Shown one piece after another: positions 31,798 through 39,333 of a stretch of DNA of 40,982 nt (the first letter of the stretch is position 1; each line of letters opens with the position of its first letter). The translations under genes were made by a program, and so were the position numbers. The notes under the pieces are model-generated. The model made no database searches. It was not told where the DNA came from and saw only the letters and a program-made list of their open reading frames with translations. Source of the DNA: Microbacterium hibisci (GTDB lineage Bacteria; Actinomycetota; Actinomycetes; Actinomycetales; Microbacteriaceae); NCBI RefSeq assembly GCF_015278255.1, contig NZ_JADIJC010000013.1, forward strand, positions 1-40,982, written 5' to 3'.

Positions 31798-33330
31798 TCA
31801 CACCGGGCGGTGATCCTCCGGAGAGCCCGTCTCGCCGTCGTCGCCGGGCTCGCCGTCCTCCGCGCGCTCGCCGCCGGAGCCCTCGCCCGAGCCCCCCGAG
31901 CCGGCGCCCGCCGAGGCGGCGTCCGCCGAGCCGGAGCCCGCCGAGGCAGCGCCGGCCGAGCCGGTGTCCGGCGAGCCCGTGCCGCCGGCGTCTTCACCCG
32001 CGAGCAGGCGGGCAAGCGCGTCGTCCATCTCGTCACGCACGGGCTCGTCGCCGCGTGCGCGGGCCTCGAGCCGGGCGACGAGAGCGGCCGGGTCGTCGAT
32101 GTCGGCGGCGCCCGGCATGAGGTCGGGATAGTCCCACAGCGCGTCGCGGGCGGCGGGGCCCACGGCATCCGTCACCGCACGCCACATCGCCGCGGCATCA
32201 CGCATGCGGCGCGGGCGGATCTCGAGACCCACGAGGGAGCCGAGGGCACGCTCGGCGGGACCGCCGACCGCGCGACGGCGCCGCACCGCCTCGGCGATGC
32301 GCTGTGCCGAGGGCAGCCGAGAAGTGGCGTCCTCGGTGACGACCTCGACCCAGCCCTCGACCGTCGCCAGCAGGTTCTCGAGGCGCGCGAGCGCCGCGTC
32401 CTGCGCCTCGGACCGTGCCGGGAGGAGCGCGCCGCTCTCGATCGCGCGGCGCAGCTCCTCGGGCTGCGACGGGTCGAACCGCGTCGCGAGATCCTCGAGG
32501 GCGTCGGTGTCGACGTGCACGCCGCGCGCGAAGTCCGTCACCTGCGAGATGACGTGCAGCCGCAGCCACCGGGCGTGGCGGAAGAGCCGCGCGTGCGCGA
32601 GCTCTCGCGCGGCGACATAGAGGGCCAGCTGGTCCTCGGGCACCTCGAGGTCGCGCCCGAAGTCGGCGAAGTTCTGGGGGAGGATGGCGGCCTCGCCGTC
32701 GGGCATGAGCGGAATGCCGACGTCGCCGCCGCTGACGACCTCCTTCGAGAGACTGCCGACGACCTGCCCGAGCTGCGACGCGAACAGCGACCCGCCCACC
32801 GTGCGCATCAGGCGCCCGGCGCCCTGCACGAGCCCCTGCATGTCTTCGGGCGCCTGCTCGCTGAGCGCCGCCGTGAGGGCGTCCGAGATGCTGGTGGCCA
32901 CGGGCGTGGCGAGCTCCTGCCAGACCGGCAGCGTCGCGTCGACCCAGCCGCCGCGGGTGATCGTCTTCGGTGGAGCGGGGAGCTCCGAGATCGTGGTCGC
33001 CTCGCTCAGCCACAGCGCCGCCAGCGCGAACGCCTGATCGAGGTCGGTGCGCTGGCCGGCCGTGACCCCCAGCCCCTCCTGGTTGGCGATGTGCAGCGCC
33101 TGGCGCTGCGCCATCTCCCACGAGATGCCGCTCGCGTCGGCGCCCGCGAACGCGCCCTGCAGCTGCCGCATGACGGCCTGCATCATCGCGGGATCGATGT
33201 TCATGCCCGACAGCCGCGAGAGCTGCTCGGGGTCGAAGTCGCCCGCGGCGCCGCCGAACAACTGGCGGATGAGCTCCTGGAAGTCGTCCTCGGGGCTCGG
33301 CCCGTTGCCGGGGTTGTCGTCGTCTGCCAC
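31798..33330 (-). CDS. DUF2342 zinc-dependent metalloprotease-like protein
   Basis: A 510-residue protein of the actinobacterial DUF2342/putative hydrolase family (Rv3195-like). Features are an N-terminal NPGNGPSPEDDFQELIRQLF, then FADFGRDLEVPEDQLALYVA and the zinc-motif-like ARELAHARLFRHARWLR at about residue 240. That matches the family's REAAHxRLF pattern rather than a classical HExxH, so peptidase activity is unproven. The C-terminal 70 residues are a low-complexity Gly/Ser/Ala/Asp tail that looks expanded by short DNA repeats. GTG 33330 follows AAAGGCGG on its strand. It is upstream of the cysteine-motif gene on the same strand and divergent from the PDZ-Lon gene. Confidence 0.85.
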   Translation of the reverse strand: MADDDNPGNGPSPEDDFQELIRQLFGGAAGDFDPEQLSRLSGMNIDPAMMQAVMRQLQGAFAGADASGISWEMAQRQALHIANQEGLGVTAGQRTDLDQAFALAALWLSEATTISELPAPPKTITRGGWVDATLPVWQELATPVATSISDALTAALSEQAPEDMQGLVQGAGRLMRTVGGSLFASQLGQVVGSLSKEVVSGGDVGIPLMPDGEAAILPQNFADFGRDLEVPEDQLALYVAARELAHARLFRHARWLRLHVISQVTDFARGVHVDTDALEDLATRFDPSQPEELRRAIESGALLPARSEAQDAALARLENLLATVEGWVEVVTEDATSRLPSAQRIAEAVRRRRAVGGPAERALGSLVGLEIRPRRMRDAAAMWRAVTDAVGPAARDALWDYPDLMPGAADIDDPAALVARLEARARGDEPVRDEMDDALARLLAGEDAGGTGSPDTGSAGAASAGSGSADAASAGAGSGGSGEGSGGERAEDGEPGDDGETGSPEDHRPV

Positions 33331-33475
33331 TTCAGCCGCCTTTCAGCCGGTCGATGAGCTTGCGCTCTACGCTAGTCGCAGCATCCATCGCACTCCCCGG
33401 CAGGGACCCCGAACGCCTTACGCCGGTCGCGAACGACCAGGCATCGATCCACAAGGCACGGAAGAGAGGTCCCGA

Positions 33476-34603
33476 GTGGCCCTGTTCGACGAGAACACGA
33501 CGATCGAGCCCGCACCGCGGCCGCGGATGTCGCGCCGGACCCTGGTCGGCGTCTGGGCCCTCGCTGTCGCGATGGTGGTGCTCCTGGTGATCACGTTCCT
33601 GCCGACGTCGTACGTCATCCAGCGTCCCGGACCCGTGTACAACACGCTCGGCAGTGCCGAGAACGCCGAGGGCGAAGAGGTGCCGCTCATCTCCGTGGAA
33701 GGTGCCGACACGTACCCGACAGGCGGTGCGCTGGACCTGCTGACCGTACAGGTGCAGGGCAACCGAGAGCACACGCCCTCGTGGTTCGAGCTTGCGATGG
33801 CGTGGTTCGATCCCACCCTGGCGGTGCTGCCGATCGATGCGGTGTTCCCCCAGAACGAGACGCCCGCCCAGCGCAACGAGAAGAGCGCGCAGATGATGGT
33901 CGACTCGCAGCAGGAAGCGACCGCAGCCGCGCTCTCCGAGCTGGGCTACGACGTCGGCGGCCAGCTGTCGGTCCACTCGGTGGTCGAAGGCGCCGCCGCC
34001 GAGGGGATCCTCGAGGTGGGCGACATCATCCTCGAGGCGGGGGGCGAGCCCGTCACCGATGTCGCCGCTCTCCGCGCCGTGATCAACGAGGCCGACGGCG
34101 CTCCGGTCGAGCTCGTCATCGAGCGCGACGGCGACCAGCAGACGGTCGAGGTGACGCCGAAGGAGGCGACCGACGAGGCCGGTGAGACCTCGTGGGTGCT
34201 GGGCGTCACCCTCATCACGGACTACGAGTTCCCTATCGACGTGACCATCCAGCTCAACAACGTGGGCGGTCCGAGCGCGGGCATGATGTTCGCGCTCGGC
34301 ATCATCGACACGCTCACGCCCGGCGAGCTGAACGGCGGCGAGCAGGTGGCCGGCACCGGCACGATCGCCGCGAACGGCGAGGTCGGGCCGATCGGCGGCA
34401 TCCGTCAGAAGATGTGGGGGGCGCTGGATGCCGGTGCCGCGTGGTTCCTCGCGCCGCAGGACAACTGCGACGAGGTCGTGGGACACATCCCCGGCGATCT
34501 GCGCGTGTTCGCTGTCGAGGACCTCGACGACGCGCTCGCCGTGCTCGACGCGGTGCGCGAGGACGGCGACCTCGAGGCGCTGCCGACCTGCACCGTCGGC
34601 TGA
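33476..34603 (+). CDS. Membrane-anchored PDZ-Lon (S16) protease
   Basis: A 375-residue protein. One N-terminal membrane helix (about 22-42) is followed by YVIQRPGPVYNTLG, a PDZ domain (about 155-235), and a Lon-type protease domain with catalytic S267 (GGPSAGMMF) and K312 (GGIRQKM). The active domain faces outside the cell. Substrates are unknown; homologues (YlbL in Bacillus, Rv3194c in M. tuberculosis) act in envelope and stress quality control. GTG 33476 is chosen because GAGAGG lies 7 bases upstream and the helix then begins at a normal distance; the long in-frame reading upstream overlaps the divergent gene. The final codons and stop are part of a tandem duplication. Confidence 0.9.
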   Translation: MALFDENTTIEPAPRPRMSRRTLVGVWALAVAMVVLLVITFLPTSYVIQRPGPVYNTLGSAENAEGEEVPLISVEGADTYPTGGALDLLTVQVQGNREHTPSWFELAMAWFDPTLAVLPIDAVFPQNETPAQRNEKSAQMMVDSQQEATAAALSELGYDVGGQLSVHSVVEGAAAEGILEVGDIILEAGGEPVTDVAALRAVINEADGAPVELVIERDGDQQTVEVTPKEATDEAGETSWVLGVTLITDYEFPIDVTIQLNNVGGPSAGMMFALGIIDTLTPGELNGGEQVAGTGTIAANGEVGPIGGIRQKMWGALDAGAAWFLAPQDNCDEVVGHIPGDLRVFAVEDLDDALAVLDAVREDGDLEALPTCTVG

Positions 34604-34629
34604 GAGGGCGACCGTCGGCTGAGAGGGCG
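34592..34629 (+). repeat. Perfect 19-bp tandem duplication across a stop codon
   Basis: ACCGTCGGCTGAGAGGGCG occurs at 34592-34610 and again at 34611-34629, and a third copy begins (ACCGT). The unit carries the last sense codons and the TGA of the PDZ-Lon gene, so the second copy provides a backup stop in a shifted context. Confidence 0.92.
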
Positions 34630-34636
34630 ACCGTGC

Positions 34637-34657
34637 CCGAAACGTTGTGCGTTTCGG
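34637..34657 (+). terminator. Hairpin after the PDZ-Lon protease gene
   Basis: CCGAAACG (34637-34644) pairs perfectly with CGTTTCGG (34650-34657) around TTGTG. There is no T-run. Confidence 0.55.
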
Positions 34658-34703
34658 AGAGTTCGCCCAGGGAGGACAAGGGAAGAGCCGGGAATCCGCC
34701 GCC

Positions 34704-34709
34704 TAGGAT
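34704..34709 (+). promoter_or_regulatory. -10 box of the UPF0182 gene, leaderless type
   Basis: TAGGAT ends six bases before GTG 34716. Confidence 0.45.
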
Positions 34710-34715
34710 GGGACG

Positions 34716-37634
34716 GTGACCACGACCTCGTCGCCGACTCCGGCCACACCTTCCCGCACCCGACGCGTCATCGCCATCACCCTTGCGGTCATCGCCGCGC
34801 TCGTGGTGGCGTTCTTCGTCTTCGCCAGCCTCTTCGCCGACTGGCTCTGGTACGACCAGCTCGGCTTCTCGGAGGTGCTGCTGACCCAGTGGGTCGCGCG
34901 GGTCGTGATGTTCGCGGTCGGCTTCCTGGGCATGGCGGTGCCGGTGTGGCTGTCGATCCAGCTCGCCTACCGGCTGCGGCCGGTCTACGCGCGCCTCAGC
35001 TCGCAGCTCGACCGCTACCAGGAGGTCGTCGAGCCGCTCCGCCGCCTGGCGATGTGGGGCATCCCGATCTTCTTCGGCTTCTTCGCAGGCTTCGCGGCCT
35101 CCGCCCAGTGGGAGACCACGTGGCTCTGGTTCAACGGCGTGGCCACCGACACCACCGACCCGGAGTTCGGTCTCGACACCGGCTTCTACATGTTCGCGAT
35201 GCCGTTCTGGAGCGCGCTCATCGGCTTCGCCTCGGCGGTGCTGCTCATCTGCCTGCTCGTCACCGCGCTCGTGTCGTACCTGTACGGCTCGGTGCGCATC
35301 GGGCAGCGCGAGCTGCGCATCTCGAAGTCCGCCCGCATCCAGCTCGCCGTCATCGCGGGCCTGTACCTCCTCGTGCAGGGCGCCAGCCTGTGGCTGGACC
35401 GCTACAAGACGCTCGTCGAGCCGGGCGACCGCATCACCGGCCCCGGGTACACCGGCGTCAACGCGATCATCCCCGGACAGACGATCCTCGCCTTCGCCGC
35501 GGTCATCGTCGCGATCCTGTTCTTCGTCACCGCGGTCATCGGCCGCTGGCGGTACCCGCTCATCGCCACCGCGCTGCTCGTCGTCTCGGCGATCGTCGTC
35601 GGGGTCGGCTACCCGTGGGTGGTCAACACGTTCCAGGTGCAGCCCAACCGCTTCACCCTGGAAGAGGAGTACTACCAGCGCAACGTCGACATGACCCACG
35701 AGGCCTACGGGGTGGACGGCCTCGAGCAGGAGGACTTCACGGCGGTCACGGACGTCGAGGCCGGCCAGCTGCGCGAGGACGCCGCGACGACGGCGCAGGT
35801 GCGCATCATGGACCCGGCGATCATCTCGCCCAACGTGCGGCAGCTCGAGCAGTACCGCTCCTACTACCAGTTCGCCGACCCGCTCGATGTGGACCGCTAC
35901 GAGGTCGACGGCGTCTCGCAGGACACGGTCGTCTCGGTCCGCGAGCTCAACCTCGAGCAGCTCGGAAACGCCGCGGACTGGCAGAACTCCGCCGTCGTCT
36001 ACACCCACGGCTACGGAATCGTCGCCGCGAAGGGCAACGACCGCACCACCGAGGGCGATCCCGTCTTCCTCGAGCGCGGCATCCCGACGTCCGGCTTCCT
36101 GACCGACCAGGACGACTTCCAGCCGCGCGTGTACTTCGGCGAGTACTCGCCGACCTACTCGATCGTCGGGGCGCCCGAGGGCGCCGACCCCGTCGAGCTG
36201 GACTACCCGTCCGGCGAGGACGGCGGCAACGAGACGAAGACGACGTTCGACGGCGAAGGCGGGCCGAGCCTCGGGAACGTCTTCAACCGGCTGATCTACG
36301 CGCTGAAGTTCCAGGCGGAGCAGATCCTCTTCTCGGACTACGTCAACGAGGACTCGCAGATCCTCTACGACCGCGACCCGCGTCAGCGCGTGCAGAAGGT
36401 CGCGCCGTACCTGACGCTCGACAACGACGCGTACCCGAGCGTCGTGGACGGCCGCATCGTGTGGATCATCGACGGCTACACGCTCAGCGCGAACTACCCG
36501 TACTCGTCGACGGTGAGCCTCACGTCGGCGATCTCGGACTCGTCGAACCCGGCGCCGCGCTTCGCCCTCGACGACATCAACTACATCCGCAACTCGGTGA
36601 AGGCCACCGTCGACGCGTACGACGGCTCGGTCACGCTCTACGCGTGGGACGAGGAGGACCCGGTCCTGCAGTCGTGGCAGAACGTCTACCCGACGACGAT
36701 CGAGCCGATCAGCGAGATGTCGGCCGAGCTCATCAGCCACGTGCGGTACCCGACGGACCTGTTCAAGGTGCAGCGCACGATCCTCGGCGTCTACCACGTC
36801 GACGACGCGCGGTCGTTCTACCAGAGCGACAACCGCTGGCAGACGCCGAACGACCCGCAGGAGGACACGCAGCTGCAGCCGCCGTACTACCTGACGATGC
36901 AGATGCCTGGCCAGGAGGATCCGACGTACTCGATGTTCACGTCGTTCATCCCCTCGTCGACGGGAGGCAATGCGCGCAACGTGCTGATGGGCTATCTCGC
37001 CGTGGATTCGAACGCGGGGGCCGAGGCCGGCGTCAAGAGCGACGACTACGGCAAGCTCCGGATGCTGGTGATCGACGCCGAGACTCCGGTGCCCGGACCC
37101 GGTCAGGTGCAGAACACCTTCGACTCCGAGCCGAGCGTGTCGTCCTTCGTGAACATCCTCCAGCAGGGTCAGTCGGAGGTCCTCAACGGCAACCTGCTGA
37201 CGCTCCCCGTCGGCGGCGGCCTGCTCTACGTGCAGCCGGTGTTCGTGCAGTCGTCGGGTGCCACCAAGCTGCCCAAGCTGCAGAAGGTGCTGGTGTCGTT
37301 CGGTGACGAGGTCGCGTTCGAAGACACCCTCAGCGAGGCTCTCGACGTGATCTTCGGTGGCGACTCGGGCGCCGACGCCGGTGACACCGACGTCGAGCCC
37401 ACGCCCGGCGCCACGCCGCAGCCGACGCCCGAGCCGACGGAGCCGACGGAGCCCACCGAGCCGACGGAGCCCACCGAGCCGGCGGACGACTACCAGGCCG
37501 CCCTGCAGGAGGCTCAGCAGGCCATGATCGATCGGCAGACGGCGCTCGAGGCGGGCGACTGGGCCGCCTACGGCGAGGCCGACGAGCGGCTCACCGCCGC
37601 TGTCGAGACGCTGATCCAGCTGGGCGCGCAGTAA
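34716..37634 (+). CDS. UPF0182 family membrane protein
   Basis: A 972-residue protein of the actinobacterial/cyanobacterial UPF0182 family (Rv3193c-like). Seven or so membrane helices occupy about residues 15-310, with family-typical DWLWYDQLGFSEVLLTQ and DPEFGLDTGFYMF. A large extracytoplasmic domain (about 310-890) includes DPAIISPNVRQLEQYRSYYQ and RNSVKATVDAYDGSV. The C-terminus has a Pro/Thr/Glu repeat (PTEPTEPTEPTEP, about 905-930) and a final helix. The function is unknown. GTG 34716 is supported by the adjacent -10 box and by the N-terminal helix position. It is followed by a strong terminator. Confidence 0.92.
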   Translation: MTTTSSPTPATPSRTRRVIAITLAVIAALVVAFFVFASLFADWLWYDQLGFSEVLLTQWVARVVMFAVGFLGMAVPVWLSIQLAYRLRPVYARLSSQLDRYQEVVEPLRRLAMWGIPIFFGFFAGFAASAQWETTWLWFNGVATDTTDPEFGLDTGFYMFAMPFWSALIGFASAVLLICLLVTALVSYLYGSVRIGQRELRISKSARIQLAVIAGLYLLVQGASLWLDRYKTLVEPGDRITGPGYTGVNAIIPGQTILAFAAVIVAILFFVTAVIGRWRYPLIATALLVVSAIVVGVGYPWVVNTFQVQPNRFTLEEEYYQRNVDMTHEAYGVDGLEQEDFTAVTDVEAGQLREDAATTAQVRIMDPAIISPNVRQLEQYRSYYQFADPLDVDRYEVDGVSQDTVVSVRELNLEQLGNAADWQNSAVVYTHGYGIVAAKGNDRTTEGDPVFLERGIPTSGFLTDQDDFQPRVYFGEYSPTYSIVGAPEGADPVELDYPSGEDGGNETKTTFDGEGGPSLGNVFNRLIYALKFQAEQILFSDYVNEDSQILYDRDPRQRVQKVAPYLTLDNDAYPSVVDGRIVWIIDGYTLSANYPYSSTVSLTSAISDSSNPAPRFALDDINYIRNSVKATVDAYDGSVTLYAWDEEDPVLQSWQNVYPTTIEPISEMSAELISHVRYPTDLFKVQRTILGVYHVDDARSFYQSDNRWQTPNDPQEDTQLQPPYYLTMQMPGQEDPTYSMFTSFIPSSTGGNARNVLMGYLAVDSNAGAEAGVKSDDYGKLRMLVIDAETPVPGPGQVQNTFDSEPSVSSFVNILQQGQSEVLNGNLLTLPVGGGLLYVQPVFVQSSGATKLPKLQKVLVSFGDEVAFEDTLSEALDVIFGGDSGADAGDTDVEPTPGATPQPTPEPTEPTEPTEPTEPTEPADDYQAALQEAQQAMIDRQTALEAGDWAAYGEADERLTAAVETLIQLGAQ

Positions 37635-37644
37635 GCCCAGGATC

Positions 37645-37683
37645 GCGAAGGGCCGCCCATCCGAGCGATGGGCGGCCCTTCGC
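37645..37683 (+). terminator. Strong terminator after the UPF0182 gene
   Basis: A perfect 17-bp stem (37645-37661 with 37667-37683) and CGAGC loop, ending 11 bases after the stop codon; a T-poor tail (CGTTCTGTGG) follows. Confidence 0.85.
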
Positions 37684-37763
37684 CGTTCTGTGGTGCCGGC
37701 CACGCCGCCCGCCGCGGCACCGACCGGTGGTGTCTGTCGGGCCCCAGGCACCCGCGCTGCGGG

Positions 37764-38657
37764 TCACGCCGTGAGGATCGCGTACCAGATCAGCAGCAGC
37801 GTCACGACGAAGCCCGACACCTGGTTGATCCACAGGAAGCGGCGCCAGCCCCTCGTGGCGGCGGCCGCGTCGGCGTCCGCGATCGAGCGGTACGGCCACA
37901 CCGCGACGAGGTACGGGACGACCAGCGCCGCTGCCAGCGGGCCCGGCCAGGTCGTCACCAGCATGGCCAGGCCGGCCGCGGCGTAGCAGGCCAACGCGAA
38001 GCGCACGGTCCAGCGCGCCCCGCGTGCCGTGGCGATCGAGGCGATGCCGGCCTCGCGGTCGGCCACCACGTCCTGCACGGCGCCGAAGGCGTGCGATGCC
38101 ACGCCCCACAGCGCGAATGCGACGATGATCGCGACGAGCGGCGGGGTCCAGGTGGCCTGGGCGAGAACGAGCCCGTACACGGCGGGGGAGAAGAAGTGGA
38201 TGCTGCTCGTCAGCGAGTCGAGGAACGGCCGCTCCTTGAGGCGCAGCGGCGGCGCGCTGTAGAAGACGACGAAGAAGAGGCTGAGCGCGAGCACCAGCCA
38301 CGACAGCGGCGAGCCCACGACGACGAGGTAGACCACGAACGGGAGGCAGAGCAGTCCCGACGCCCACAGCGTGATGCGATGCAGCCTCCGGTCGAGCACG
38401 GCTCCGTGGGCCCCGCCCTTGCGCGGGTTGCGGAGGTCGGACTCGTAGTCGAAGACGTCGTTGATGCCGTACATCGCGAGGTTGTAGGGCACCAGGAAGA
38501 ACAGCGTCCCCACGATGAGCGTCGCGTCGATCTCGCGCGTCGTCATGAGGTACGCCGCCGCGAACGGGTAGGCGGTGTTGATCCAGCTCACCGGGCGCGA
38601 CGAGATGAACAGCTGCCGCAGGACGGTGCCGGCGCCGAGCGGCGGCGCGGCGGTCAC
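37764..38657 (-). CDS. crtEb: Lycopene elongase (UbiA-type prenyltransferase)
   Basis: A 297-residue polytopic UbiA prenyltransferase. The two Asp-rich motifs NDVFDYESD and DVVADREAG bind the Mg2+-prenyl diphosphate. With about eight hydrophobic helices it should add C5 units to lycopene at the membrane, giving the C50 acyclic intermediate (flavuxanthin type) that the cyclase then closes. GTG 38657 overlaps the stop of crtYf by four bases. Last gene of the operon. The order crtI-crtYe-crtYf-crtEb matches the decaprenoxanthin cluster of Corynebacterium glutamicum. The exact end product (decaprenoxanthin, sarcinaxanthin or related) depends on cyclase specificity that I cannot read. Confidence 0.88.
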   Translation of the reverse strand: MTAAPPLGAGTVLRQLFISSRPVSWINTAYPFAAAYLMTTREIDATLIVGTLFFLVPYNLAMYGINDVFDYESDLRNPRKGGAHGAVLDRRLHRITLWASGLLCLPFVVYLVVVGSPLSWLVLALSLFFVVFYSAPPLRLKERPFLDSLTSSIHFFSPAVYGLVLAQATWTPPLVAIIVAFALWGVASHAFGAVQDVVADREAGIASIATARGARWTVRFALACYAAAGLAMLVTTWPGPLAAALVVPYLVAVWPYRSIADADAAAATRGWRRFLWINQVSGFVVTLLLIWYAILTA

Positions 38658-38977
38658 TGCCGGGCCTCCGTCGACCGCGACCCCGCGCGCTCGGCCAGGG
38701 TGTAGACGGCCGGCACGAGGAACGCGGCGCACACCGGGTACGCGAAGTCCTCGAGGGGAGCGAGTCCGATGCGCAGGCCCGAGATGAGGTGCTCGGGGTA
38801 GGTGAACAGGCCCGCCGCGATCATGAGATTGTCGAACACGGCGGTGAGGATCACGAGGATGCCCGCGGCGACGGCCGACGCGGTCATCCGGCGTCCGAAG
38901 CCCTCGCGCGTGGACGTGAGGAGCACCACGACGATGGTCAGGGCCACGAACGGCAGCAGGATCAGCGGATACGTCAT
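38654..38977 (-). CDS. crtYf: C50 carotenoid epsilon-cyclase subunit, CrtYf type
   Basis: A 107-residue membrane protein with three helices (LILLPFVALTIVVVLL, AVAAGILVILTAVFDNLMIAAGLF, FAYPVCAAFLVPAVYTL). It carries the lycopene-cyclase-domain signature APLEDFAYP, equivalent to PxE(E/D)xxF. It works as a heterodimer with CrtYe to cyclise both ends of the C50 chain. The ATG at 38977 overlaps the crtYe stop (ATGA) and its stop overlaps the crtEb GTG, so all are translationally coupled. Small size and three helices are normal for this split cyclase. The Ye/Yf names are assigned from gene order. Confidence 0.85.
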   Translation of the reverse strand: MTYPLILLPFVALTIVVVLLTSTREGFGRRMTASAVAAGILVILTAVFDNLMIAAGLFTYPEHLISGLRIGLAPLEDFAYPVCAAFLVPAVYTLAERAGSRSTEARQ

Positions 38978-39333
38978 CGGCCGGCCTCCGGACGCGGAGC
39001 TGCGGCATCCGTCCTCCGCCGTTCGAGCATGCGGGCCGCCCCCGCCCAGGCGACCAGCGCGAGATAGCACAGGAACGCCAGGAACACCGGCTCCTCGAGC
39101 GGGAGGTGCGGCGCGAGGTCGATGCCGAGCAGCAGCGGGCTGTCGCCCTTGACGAACACGCCGGTCGCGATGCCGACGGCGTCCCAGAGCAGGAAGAACA
39201 CCGTGCCGACGCCGACCGCGAGCGCGGTGCGGCCCGGCGCCTGCCAGGCCGCCAGCCGCCAGCGGCGATCGAGCAGCGCGATGCCGACAGCGGACAGGAG
39301 GATCGCAGCGAGGTAGATGCCGGGCACCCTCAT
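38974..39333 (-). CDS. crtYe: C50 carotenoid epsilon-cyclase subunit, CrtYe type
   Basis: A 119-residue membrane protein with three helices (GIYLAAILLSAVGIALL, TALAVGVGTVFFLLWDAVGIATGVF, EPVFLAFLCYLALVAWAGAA). It has the cyclase motif LPLEEPVF preceded by GIDLAPH. It pairs with CrtYf. The ATG at 39333 overlaps the crtI stop codon by four bases (ATGA). A charged C-terminal tail follows the last helix. Confidence 0.85.
   Translation of the reverse strand: MRVPGIYLAAILLSAVGIALLDRRWRLAAWQAPGRTALAVGVGTVFFLLWDAVGIATGVFVKGDSPLLLGIDLAPHLPLEEPVFLAFLCYLALVAWAGAARMLERRRTDAAAPRPEAGR

Noticed and set aside
30819..33330. A complete thiazole/oxazole-modified peptide cluster
   Set aside because: No YcaO cyclodehydratase, dehydrogenase or convincing precursor peptide is present. 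Only the leader-binding-like protein and the DUF2342 protein are seen.
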